Assembly: GCA_900318145.1 (NCBI GenBank)
Contig: ONJM01000020.1
Location: forward strand, 1 to 41,643
Source: an uncultured Eubacteriales bacterium
Lineage (GTDB): Bacteria; Bacillota; Clostridia; Christensenellales; Aristaeellaceae
Length of the DNA stretch: 41,643 nucleotides
Direction of reading: 5' to 3'
Positions 23,319-32,100 of this stretch are shown piece after piece (within the stretch, counting starts at the first letter, position 1; each line of letters begins with the position of its first letter). The notes beneath the pieces were generated by a model, which was not told the origin of the DNA, ran no database searches, and saw only the letters and a program-made list of their open reading frames with translations. Both the position numbers and the translations under genes were made by a program.

Positions 23319-26251
23319 TGTCCGCCCTCCAGCCATGCTTTTGCTTTTTCGATCAGCGCGCTATCGTCCGTGAGCCGGATCAACGCCGGAAGAAGATCAT
23401 TGGCGAAGACGCAGACGGTCTTTCCGTCCGGGGACAGGACACCGTTTATCTTTCCGGCCCGGAAGGGTCTGAACAGCGGCTCGCCATCCTCCAGACGGAT
23501 GACGGAATAGGCCGAACCGTCGGATGTCTCCCGACATTCGTCCTCCGCCACCATCACATACTGCTCCCCGGAGGTGGTCATGCGCCGGCCGGCTTCGCTG
23601 TCCAGGTCCTCTGCCGGCCCGGTCGTCCCGTCCGGATTCAGCATACAGACGCGGTACAGATATTCGTCCTTCCACTCCGCGGAAGAGCCGCCGGAATAGG
23701 GATAGTACACATAGGCCGCCTCGCCGGCGATGCGGTATTCCCGCAGGATCCGCGAGTCCATATCGAAGCGCCAGAAGAAACGGGTGCCCGGATCTGCTTT
23801 CCGGTAGCCGGAGACCATGATGAGGCGGTTTTCCGGAGAGACATCCAGCGCGGCGATATATTCCTCCTGATCCAGAGAGAGCAGGAGGGTTTCCTCCAGC
23901 AGTTTTCCGGTTTCGGTTTCCAGACGCTGCCAGACGCAGTCTTTTGTCCAGGCCCTGTTATTCAGACTGAGCCGGACGTTGCAGATTTCCCGCCCGTCCG
24001 GAGAGAAGAACAGCTCTTCGCTGCCTTCGCCTTCCCAGAGGATTTCGTCCGCTGCCGGATCGAACACGCAGAATTTACCGCCGTATTCATGCTGCGCGAT
24101 CATCCGTGTTCCGTCCGGGCTTTCGAGCGCCGCGCGGACGCTGAAGCTCCGGCCGGTTACGTCAACAGCGCGGAGCGTTTCCCCTGTCTCCGTATCGACG
24201 CAGTGATAGCCGTTCATATCATCATTTCCGCGCCATATGGTTTTCCCGTCCCGGGAAAGAAACGCGCGGCAGTGCGCGCTGGCCTGCGTGGTCCAGGAAT
24301 GCTCGTTCCGCCACAGAAGCGCTCCGGTTTCCGCGTCCCATTTATAAAGGCTGCCGCGGCCGCCTTCGGTGTATACATACCTGCTGTCCGCGCTGAACAG
24401 AACCGTACGGCATCCGGTCTGGATCCCCGGCGCGTACAGGGTGACGGCATCCGAAACCTTTTCATCATTCTTTACCGTGACACTGTAGAAGTCCGCCGCT
24501 TCCCCGTACAGGACCAGCACGGAACCGCCGGAATGGGGGAAACTCCATTCATCGAACCCGCCCCAGTATACGGCGCGCGGCTCCTCCTCCGTGACGACCG
24601 CGGTGACGAGGGAACCGTCGGAATAACGGTAAACGCGGAAACTGTCCGAACAGCAGGCAAGCAACTGCTTCCTGGCATGGCAGTACCAGATCTGCCGGAT
24701 CGGCGCGGGGGATTCCAGGGTGTAGACTTCCTCGAGCGTGACGGGATCCAGCAGGACTCCGCGCCCGTCCCGCGACGCCGCGAAGAGGCCGTTGGTCGTG
24801 TAGGCGTAGTGGACAAAGCTCCAGGCACCTTCCGCTTCCCCGCGGCATTCCCCGGTTGAAAGATCAAAGAGGCGCAGCCTTCCGCCTTCCTCCACGACCG
24901 CCAGGCGATGATTGCGCCAGCTGACGGACCGGATTTTTCCGGATACATCCAGTTCAGCGACCGCCGCCGACCGGCCTTTGTTATTATCCACGGCAAACAG
25001 CGCGGTACGCGCTTCCTGCCCTTCCGCCGGCTCCTCCAGCGACGCGAGGAGGAAAAATCCGTCGGGGCTCTGCCACAGACGATCTGCAAAGAAGGGCTCT
25101 CCATTCAGCGTGAAATTCCGGGAGGTTACATCGTTTCCGACGACCTGGCGCATCTGCCTGTCCCGGCCGTAATAAATCCGGTTCTCATACTGGTGCGCGA
25201 CCTGATATCCGCGGGCGAAGCCCTCCGCTTCGGCTTCCATCTGCGCCGTACAGGGCTCCCGCGTCATTTCCCCGGCGGAGAAGGAATACTTCCAGACCGA
25301 TTCCGGATCCTGGCCGCTGAAAAAGGTCACGGTATCGGATTCCCAGTATACCGGCGCGGAACGGACCGGGAAACCGGGCTCGATCCGCACGGTTTTTTCA
25401 TAGCCCTCCTTCGGCATCGCCGGGATATTCAGCACCTGCCGGAGGACGTTCACCGCGCGGTAAGAGGCCGGTTCGTCCGGTTCCCGCGGCAGCGCCTCCA
25501 GCGCCTGCTCCACCGCGAAGGTTTCCTCGCCGGCCAGAAGGGCTTTTTCCGCTTCCCCGGCATAATAGTCCGAACGCTTTTTCAGCGCGCCGTTCCGCTG
25601 CGCGAGCGCTTCCGCCTTTTCCTGCCCGGCTTCCAGCGTCGCGGCCGCGATCTCAGTGTTTTTTCCGGAAATCACCGCCGCGGTGCGGACAGCGTACAGC
25701 GCAAACCCGACCGAGGCCGCCGACAGCAGGGCAAGCAGCCCGGAGCACACGGCAATCCGCCTGTTCCGCCGGGCAGCGGTGATTGCGGCCTCCTCCGCGC
25801 CGTACATACGGCTGAGCAGGGAAGGGATGACTTTTTTCATGGTTCCTGGCAGCGTGCGCTCCGGCACATCCCGCAGATCCGCGGCAATGGGAAGGTCCCG
25901 CAGCGGCTCCGGAACCGCCGTTTCAGCGCTCCCGCCGGTCAGCACCGGCAGGATCCGGTCCTTCCGGCCCAGGGAGATATATTCATCGATTTCCCGCATG
26001 CACCAGCGGGACTGTACATATTCATCGGAACACAGGGCGATCAGCCAGCCGCTTTCCGCCAGCGCGTCCTCAATATCCCTGCCGAGGTCGGAACTGGTGG
26101 GCAGCTCATCCGTATCCCGGAAGACACGGCGGCTTCCCGCCGCAAGCTCCCGCGGCAGGGCGTGGGTCTCCAGCCCTTTCCGGAACAGGCCGGAGATCAG
26201 CTGATCCCGGTCCCGGTGCCTGTAGCTGATAAAAGCGAGGTATCTGCCCAT
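23315..26251 (-). CDS. TIR-domain protein with membrane segment and WD40-like propeller region
   Basis: The start is ATG 26249-26251, placed by GGAGG ten bases ahead; a longer reading from 26296 would put that site inside the gene. The 978-residue protein begins with an intact TIR domain: FISYRH at 7-12, FRDTDELP (the BB loop) at 44-51 and SRWCMREIDEY at 81-91, where Glu87 is the expected catalytic residue of TIR NAD-cleaving enzymes. A membrane segment spans about 166-186, followed by a coiled coil to about 240, a short helical EQALEALP segment, and some 700 residues of repeated beta strands with D-x-E-T-G and S-x-D-G-x patterns, probably propellers that sense a ligand. The architecture belongs to a known clostridial TIR family of unknown trigger. 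It is divergent from the adenosine-deaminase-like gene and shares a mirrored promoter with it. A role in phage defence or stress signalling is inference. Confidence 0.88.
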   Translation of the reverse strand: MGRYLAFISYRHRDRDQLISGLFRKGLETHALPRELAAGSRRVFRDTDELPTSSDLGRDIEDALAESGWLIALCSDEYVQSRWCMREIDEYISLGRKDRILPVLTGGSAETAVPEPLRDLPIAADLRDVPERTLPGTMKKVIPSLLSRMYGAEEAAITAARRNRRIAVCSGLLALLSAASVGFALYAVRTAAVISGKNTEIAAATLEAGQEKAEALAQRNGALKKRSDYYAGEAEKALLAGEETFAVEQALEALPREPDEPASYRAVNVLRQVLNIPAMPKEGYEKTVRIEPGFPVRSAPVYWESDTVTFFSGQDPESVWKYSFSAGEMTREPCTAQMEAEAEGFARGYQVAHQYENRIYYGRDRQMRQVVGNDVTSRNFTLNGEPFFADRLWQSPDGFFLLASLEEPAEGQEARTALFAVDNNKGRSAAVAELDVSGKIRSVSWRNHRLAVVEEGGRLRLFDLSTGECRGEAEGAWSFVHYAYTTNGLFAASRDGRGVLLDPVTLEEVYTLESPAPIRQIWYCHARKQLLACCSDSFRVYRYSDGSLVTAVVTEEEPRAVYWGGFDEWSFPHSGGSVLVLYGEAADFYSVTVKNDEKVSDAVTLYAPGIQTGCRTVLFSADSRYVYTEGGRGSLYKWDAETGALLWRNEHSWTTQASAHCRAFLSRDGKTIWRGNDDMNGYHCVDTETGETLRAVDVTGRSFSVRAALESPDGTRMIAQHEYGGKFCVFDPAADEILWEGEGSEELFFSPDGREICNVRLSLNNRAWTKDCVWQRLETETGKLLEETLLLSLDQEEYIAALDVSPENRLIMVSGYRKADPGTRFFWRFDMDSRILREYRIAGEAAYVYYPYSGGSSAEWKDEYLYRVCMLNPDGTTGPAEDLDSEAGRRMTTSGEQYVMVAEDECRETSDGSAYSVIRLEDGEPLFRPFRAGKINGVLSPDGKTVCVFANDLLPALIRLTDDSALIEKAKAWLEGGQ

Positions 26252-26310
26252 CCGGTATTTCCTCCGACAAGGATTATTCATTGCTTTTGCCTTCATTTTC
26301 CGCCGGTTCT

Positions 26311-26339
26311 ATTTTCCGTTCCGCCGCCTTTTCTGTCAA
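26311..26339 (-). promoter_or_regulatory. Promoter of the TIR operon
   Basis: On the minus strand TTGACA (26339-26334), a 17-base spacer and GAAAAT (26316-26311) lie 60 bases before the TIR start. The region is a near copy, in mirror orientation, of the promoter at 26364-26392. Confidence 0.6.
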
Positions 26340-26363
26340 GAGATTCCGGAGTGCTTTCCGATA

Positions 26364-26392
26364 TTGACGGAAGGCAGCGGAACAGATAGAAT
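26364..26392 (+). promoter_or_regulatory. Promoter of the adenosine-deaminase-like gene
   Basis: TTGACG (26364-26369), a 17-base spacer and TAGAAT (26387-26392) precede the start at 26474. Several CGGAA/TTCCG half-sites lie in and around the two divergent promoters and could bind a shared regulator. Confidence 0.72.
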
Positions 26393-26473
26393 TGAATCAA
26401 CACACACGGAAAAAGGAACAAGCACTGCCGGGGAGCGGCACGGGGAAGGCCTGAAATCAGGGAGGGGAGCCGG

Positions 26474-28915
26474 ATGATCTTTTTTCAGAAATTCTACCTG
26501 GACCGGGAAAAGGACCTGGTGACGGACCTGTATCTTCAGGGAGAGCGCCTTTTCTATGTGATCCACACGCCCAACCACCACACCGGCAACCTGATTACGA
26601 ACTTCGCGCGGCTGTGCCGTCTGGAGACCAGCGAGGACGAAAACGGACTGAAGGTGATCCGCGGCGAAATCCCGTGCTATTACAACGGCGACAATGAAAG
26701 GATGTATATCCTGCGGCTGGGAAACACGAAGATCGCCAATATCTATCCGGACGGGCGGGTGGAGCTCAAGGCTTCCATTCCCGCGATCTCCAAGACGCTG
26801 ATGAGCCAGACGAAGGACTACCGGCTGGGCGTGGAAAAAACGATCGTGAAGACCTACATCCGCAGCGACTGCAAGTTCCGGACGGACCTGCACACGCACA
26901 TGAACGGCAACCTGCCGCCGGACGCGCTGACCGCAATCGGGCTGATCCACCAGATCCGCTATCCGTACTACTACATCAAAAAGCTCGGACTGAAATGCAC
27001 GGCGGAACAGACCGCCGCACTGGAAAAAGCCCGGGCGGAGGCGGAGAAGCAGCTGGGGGATACGGGGCTGACCGGGCGGCACAGGGAACGCCGGATCGAC
27101 GACCATACCTTCATCAACTTCGCCGAACTGATCCTCGGGAACCCGAAGGACGCCGCGGAGAACATCGGAAAGATCCGCAATTCCCTGACTATTCCGAAGG
27201 ACGGGCAGGCCGTGTTCGCGGACCTGGAAAAAGTGTACCTGTACCGCTATGTATTCACCCGGGGAAAAGCTTCGGAATCCCTTTTCAGCGGGATCAACAC
27301 GGGCGGCATCCCCGACCCGGAGGTGCGCACCTACGCGGAAAGGATGCAGCGCGACCGGGAGGACGACCGGTACTGCCGGAATACGCTGTATCAGGATCTG
27401 CTGCTGTGGATCGCGCGGGAATACCGGCGCTACGGGATCGAATACGCCGAGATTTCTGACACGATGCTGCTGAACGGCGCGGCATTCCCGGCCCGGCTGC
27501 GGGAGATCCACGAGATCATGCCGCAGATTACCCGGGAAACAGGCGTACGGCTCCGCTTCCTGGCGGGAATCCGGCGGGTGCCGCTGACGATCATGCAGGA
27601 CAGCCGGACGCCGGCGGACTACCTGGCGGAGAGTCTGCGGTGCCTGCGGACGATCGCCGGCGATCCGTACGTGGCGGGCAGCGACATCGTGGGCGAGGAA
27701 ATCAACGATATCCTGGAGCTGCGCGACGTGATCCGGGAGCTGACGGCGATCGCGGGGCAGCATCCCGGATTTGTGATCCGGATCCACGCGGGCGAGAACG
27801 ACAGCCTGCGGGACAACGTGGCGAACAGCATCCGCTGCGTCCGGGAAGCGCTTGCCCCCGGGCAGGAGATGCCGCGGCTGCGCATCGGCCACGGCCTGTA
27901 TACCTGCAACCTGCAGGGCGCGAAAGGGAAGAAGCTGCTGGAGGAAATGCGCGGCAGCCATGTGACCCTCGAATTCCAGATCACCTCCAACGTCCGGCTG
28001 AACAACCTGAGCTCGCTGGAGAAATATCCGCTGCGGCAGTACCTGCAGGCGGGAATCCGCTGCGTGCAGGGCACGGACGGCAGCGCCCTTTACGGAACCA
28101 ACTCCATTGACGAGGAGCTGAGCCTGGAAAAGCTGCTGGGGCTCGGCACGGAGGAGCTGCACCGGATGCAGCAGACGGAATCGGAGCTGCTGGAGGAAAG
28201 CGTCCGCGACTTTGAGCGCAAGCAGGAACGCTTCCGGCAGGAGCGCGCCGGGGAAGATATCGAGCAGTACTATGAAAAGGCGCTCGAAAGAACGGAGAAG
28301 CCGGAGATCCGCCTGCAGCCGGCAGGAAAAACCGTCAGCGCGGAGACGGCGCTGAAGGACCGGATCGCGGCGCTGCCGGAAAACATGCTTCCGATCGTGA
28401 TCTGCGGCGGCAGCTTCAACAGCAGCAGCCGCAGGACCATCGTACGCCGGGAGGAACGGGAACTGATTGACAGGCTGCTGGAACGCGCGGATCCGGACAA
28501 AGTGTTCTTTGTGGTCGGGCACACGCTGACGGGACAGGAGGGCTACCTGGCGCGGCAGGCGGCGGGACGGTTCCGGGTTTACGCCATCGTTCCGAACCGG
28601 CTGACCCGCGCTGCGGCGGAAGCGCTGCGCGCAGCCGGCACCGGCATCCTGATTTCCATTGAGAGTTCCGGACTCGGATTATACAAGAGCGTTTCCTATG
28701 AAGTCTTCCGGAAGACGCCGTCCGTCCTGCTGGCCTTTGACGGCAATTCAGCGGCGCTGAACCTGATCCAGCAAGCGCGGAACAGCAGCAACCGGCATCA
28801 GATTTTCATCAATCCGCGGTCCAGGGGACTGACGGAAAAGGCACGGATGCTGGAAGGCTATGTCCGGCAGATGCCGGACGCGGCCGGCGTATCCGAGCTG
28901 CTCAGCACGGAATAA
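26474..28915 (+). CDS. Adenosine-deaminase-like protein fused to a Rossmann/SLOG-like domain
   Basis: The 813-residue protein has three parts. Residues 1-130 are an unrecognised N-terminal domain. Residues about 135-560 carry the adenosine/AMP deaminase metal site: DLHTHMNG (His140, His142), RIHAGEN (His438, catalytic Glu441), RIGHGLY (His473) and QGTDGSALYGT (Asp535). The usual second Asp after Asp535, which contacts the purine in classical deaminases, is Gly. A charged helical linker (565-610) leads to residues 638-770, which alternate strands and helices with glycine loops (IVICGGSFNSSS, FFVVGHTLTGQEG, GTGILISIESSG) like nucleotide-binding SLOG/LOG folds. It starts at ATG 26474 behind GGGAGGGGAG. 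It resembles RdrB of RADAR in size and deaminase domain, but no RdrA-type ATPase is present. Substrate could be a nucleoside, nucleotide or signalling nucleotide; this is open. Confidence 0.78.
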   Translation: MIFFQKFYLDREKDLVTDLYLQGERLFYVIHTPNHHTGNLITNFARLCRLETSEDENGLKVIRGEIPCYYNGDNERMYILRLGNTKIANIYPDGRVELKASIPAISKTLMSQTKDYRLGVEKTIVKTYIRSDCKFRTDLHTHMNGNLPPDALTAIGLIHQIRYPYYYIKKLGLKCTAEQTAALEKARAEAEKQLGDTGLTGRHRERRIDDHTFINFAELILGNPKDAAENIGKIRNSLTIPKDGQAVFADLEKVYLYRYVFTRGKASESLFSGINTGGIPDPEVRTYAERMQRDREDDRYCRNTLYQDLLLWIAREYRRYGIEYAEISDTMLLNGAAFPARLREIHEIMPQITRETGVRLRFLAGIRRVPLTIMQDSRTPADYLAESLRCLRTIAGDPYVAGSDIVGEEINDILELRDVIRELTAIAGQHPGFVIRIHAGENDSLRDNVANSIRCVREALAPGQEMPRLRIGHGLYTCNLQGAKGKKLLEEMRGSHVTLEFQITSNVRLNNLSSLEKYPLRQYLQAGIRCVQGTDGSALYGTNSIDEELSLEKLLGLGTEELHRMQQTESELLEESVRDFERKQERFRQERAGEDIEQYYEKALERTEKPEIRLQPAGKTVSAETALKDRIAALPENMLPIVICGGSFNSSSRRTIVRREERELIDRLLERADPDKVFFVVGHTLTGQEGYLARQAAGRFRVYAIVPNRLTRAAAEALRAAGTGILISIESSGLGLYKSVSYEVFRKTPSVLLAFDGNSAALNLIQQARNSSNRHQIFINPRSRGLTEKARMLEGYVRQMPDAAGVSELLSTE

Positions 28916-28954
28916 CGGCGCGGAGGCAGAGGGTACGGACGGCGCGCAGCGATG

Positions 28955-29069
28955 TAAGATTAAATAAATACAAATTTTTACAAAATGGAATATTATAGAA
29001 TTAAATTATGATATAATATACTAGTTTTGTATATCATTGATTTGCTGTACCCCAAAACGGTTCAGCAAA
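28955..29069 (+). promoter_or_regulatory. AT-rich promoter region and 5' UTR hairpin of the giant surface-protein gene
   Basis: The bases from about 28955 to 29040 are strikingly AT-rich against a GC-rich background. They hold TATAAT at 29012-29017 and TATTAT at 28991-28996, but no good -35 at standard spacing. Downstream, TTTGCTG (29041-29047) can pair with CAGCAAA (29063-29069), giving a hairpin in the leader. No known riboswitch was recognised. Confidence 0.45.
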
Positions 29070-29124
29070 CGGTATTCCAAATCTCCGGACAAGACAGAAA
29101 CGAAAAACAAGGATGGGAAAAAGC

Positions 29125-32100
29125 GTGAACAGCGGAGCAAAGAAGACGATCGTAAAACTGCTGACACTCCTGGCGGGTCTCTGCCTGCTGACAGGCCTGC
29201 TCTGGACAGCGGACACCGGACTGCGGAGCCTGCCTGCCGCGTATGCGGAAGGCGGCCACAGCGACGACCACAACAACGAGGGAGACGGAAACAAAATCGA
29301 GAGCATCCACATCCACTGGGTTTCGGCGGACACGGTGGATGACAGCGAGGCCGATAATCTGTATATCCGCACTTCCTCGACCTCCGAGCTCACGATGCAG
29401 TATCAGATTGACGTGAGCTTTTCCGGGCAGTTCGACTATGAGCCCGGCGCGATCCGGATTACCCTGCCGCCACAGATCTGGCACCAGCGGGACCTGGGAA
29501 GCAGCAAGGGAGGAACCCTGCCCGGCGGTTATGGCTCCCTGTCCCTTTCTGTTCCGGACGCGAGCATTACCTCGACGGACTGGCACTATGAGATCAATGA
29601 GGATGGAACCTATTCCATCGTCAATACCAAATCGATTGCCGCCACCAGCAAGGCAATGTTCCAGTTCACGATCCGCAAGCTTTATCCCCAGTACATGGTG
29701 GACGAAAACAAGTCGGACGAGCTGATGGCCCACTGCGAGGTTGTCACCCATGAGGGCAACACAATCTGGCTTGATTCCAACGTGCTTACGGCACAGATCG
29801 ATACCCAGGAAACCCTCAGCCATGCCTACAAGAACGGAGAACTGTACGAGGATCCGGATTCCGTTCCCGCGGCGCTGCTGGAGATGCTTCCGGAGGGCGC
29901 GGACCCGAAGAATTATATCTATGTAAAATGGCGGACCTATCCCCAGTACTCCGGCAACCAGTTCTTCAGCCTGGATGTGGAAGACCAGGGCAGCGTGCCC
30001 GTGGACGGGGCATACAGCCCTGAAGCGGATCTGGCGAACAATGTAGGCTGCTACAGGGTGGTCTATGACGAGGAAGGCCATGAACAGGAACTGGTCTGGA
30101 CGGCGCCTGCCGTTATGCTCGGCGAGAGCGGCAAGGGCAGCGTGGACGGCAACATCTGGACCAAGGACGTGCTGACAAATACCTGGAACAACAGCGGCAC
30201 AAGTTCCTACAACAACGCGTGCACCATCTGGACGGCCTACAGCACCGAGGATATGGAGTGGGACACCACCTACCGGCTCCTGAACAAATCCACATGGACG
30301 CTGACAGAGTTTGACCCGGACGCGGATTATCCGGAAGCCCTGGGAGGGACCGACCCGCAGAGAATCACCACAGCGAGCGCCACCAGCTCCGTTACCTATA
30401 CCCGGGCCAAATGGCAGTACCCTCCGGGACGCTTCATGGTATTCAAGTACACCGAGCAGACGGAGACGCACAAGCACAGCACTGCCAGCGCTGATTCATA
30501 CAGAAACGGAAACTATCATCAGAAAAACTATACCTACGAGATGGCACTGAACCGCCTGCGCAAGGGCCAGGACGTGGATATGCAGTATGAAGTGCTGACC
30601 GTAGGCTACGGCTATATCTTTACCGCGGGTCCGCTGGCCAATACCGTGATGTGGGAGGATATCAACGGAGCCGAACACTCAGCCCCGCTGGACAAGGACC
30701 TGGACGAACCGTACGACGACGCGTGGGATTCCGCGGCGTGGGCGGATGATCCGGAACACTACCTGAACTGGTATTACGTGATGGACACCACGGACCGGTG
30801 GAACTGGTTCCAGAACGTGGACGGCGAACCGGAGAGCCAGCTGATCAAATCAAACTCCGACGACTATGAATTCCTGGGCGTTACCATCGCGTCCCCGGAA
30901 ATGTTCGACTGGGACCGGTCCAAGAATCCTACCTATTATTATTCATCACAGGGTTCCACCTTCGGCTTTATCCCGGATGAAACCATCGCAAAGCCCGCTG
31001 TGGAGCTGTGGGTGGAGCTGGACAACGATGCGGCGGACGAGAGCGGATACGCCGTGGACAAGGATGGGTGGGTGTATGTCGGCAGCTACACCGTCCAGAG
31101 CGGCAAAACCCAGTACATCGATTTCAAAGAGCTGGGCTATTCCGGCGTGACCGGATACCGGACCCGCATCGCGTCGAACCAGGCTGCCACGAAGCTGGCC
31201 GTTTACCCGCATATCCGGCTGAAGGCTTCCGAGCGGGTAATGGGCATCGTGGAGGACCTGTTCGCCGAGAGCGAGACCCCCTCCACCACCTACCGGAACG
31301 ACGACATGATGTACGTCGACCTGTATCACCACGCGGAACGCACGGAAGTGGGCGTGGACAAGGACGTGCATCCGAACCAGGCAATGTTCCTGGACGAGGA
31401 TAAATATACACATCTGTATATCTGGAAGGACAACTCCCGGGCGACCCTGACCGGCGCGGGCTACGGCGTTGTGCCGAACAAGAGCGTGCGCTTTGATCCG
31501 GTGGATGACAACGATGTCGTGAACCGGCGGGTGATCCTGCACTATTCCGCCTATGTGGACGAGATGACCAACCTGACCTCCGTGGCCAACTGGCGGGAGG
31601 CAGTGGAGCTGGGCGCCGTCAAGGAGGAAAAGAGCGGCATCTGGTACGACCTGCTGCCGGAAGGCGTAATTCCCCTGACAGACACCGTCAGGCTCCGGGG
31701 CGGGGACAGCATCAATTATGTGCGTACCTACGACAACTGGGGCGGCACCGGACGGATCCTGCTGGTGGTGGACTGCAATCTGAAAGCGGTGCCTGGAAGG
31801 TATAACTCAAACAGCATTATCAGCGACCGGCCGACACTCAGCTTTGACGCCACCTACACCTGGACGGATATCAACAGCCTGGGCGGCCAGCTGGTGAACT
31901 ACGTCGCCTTTGAAAGCGGAGACGACGAGCAGCTGGGCACACTTGCCGGACGTATCGGCGAGCCGGACGCCATGGTCCGCCGGAACAACAACTATACGCC
32001 CAACCGGGAGCCCGCGAATATCGTGAAAGCCCTGACCGATCTGGATCCGGACTCCGACAACGCGCGGTTCGTGTATGCCAAGGCGAATGTGAACCTGACG

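Noticed and set aside
21330-26251. Thoeris system
   Set aside because: A TIR protein is present, but there is no ThsA-type SIR2-SLOG or similar effector; the SLOG-like domain here is fused to a deaminase, and the TIR proteins are membrane-anchored with propellers.
26474-28915. Complete RADAR system
   Set aside because: The deaminase-like protein resembles RdrB in size and domain, but no RdrA-type ATPase gene lies on either side, so the name is not justified.
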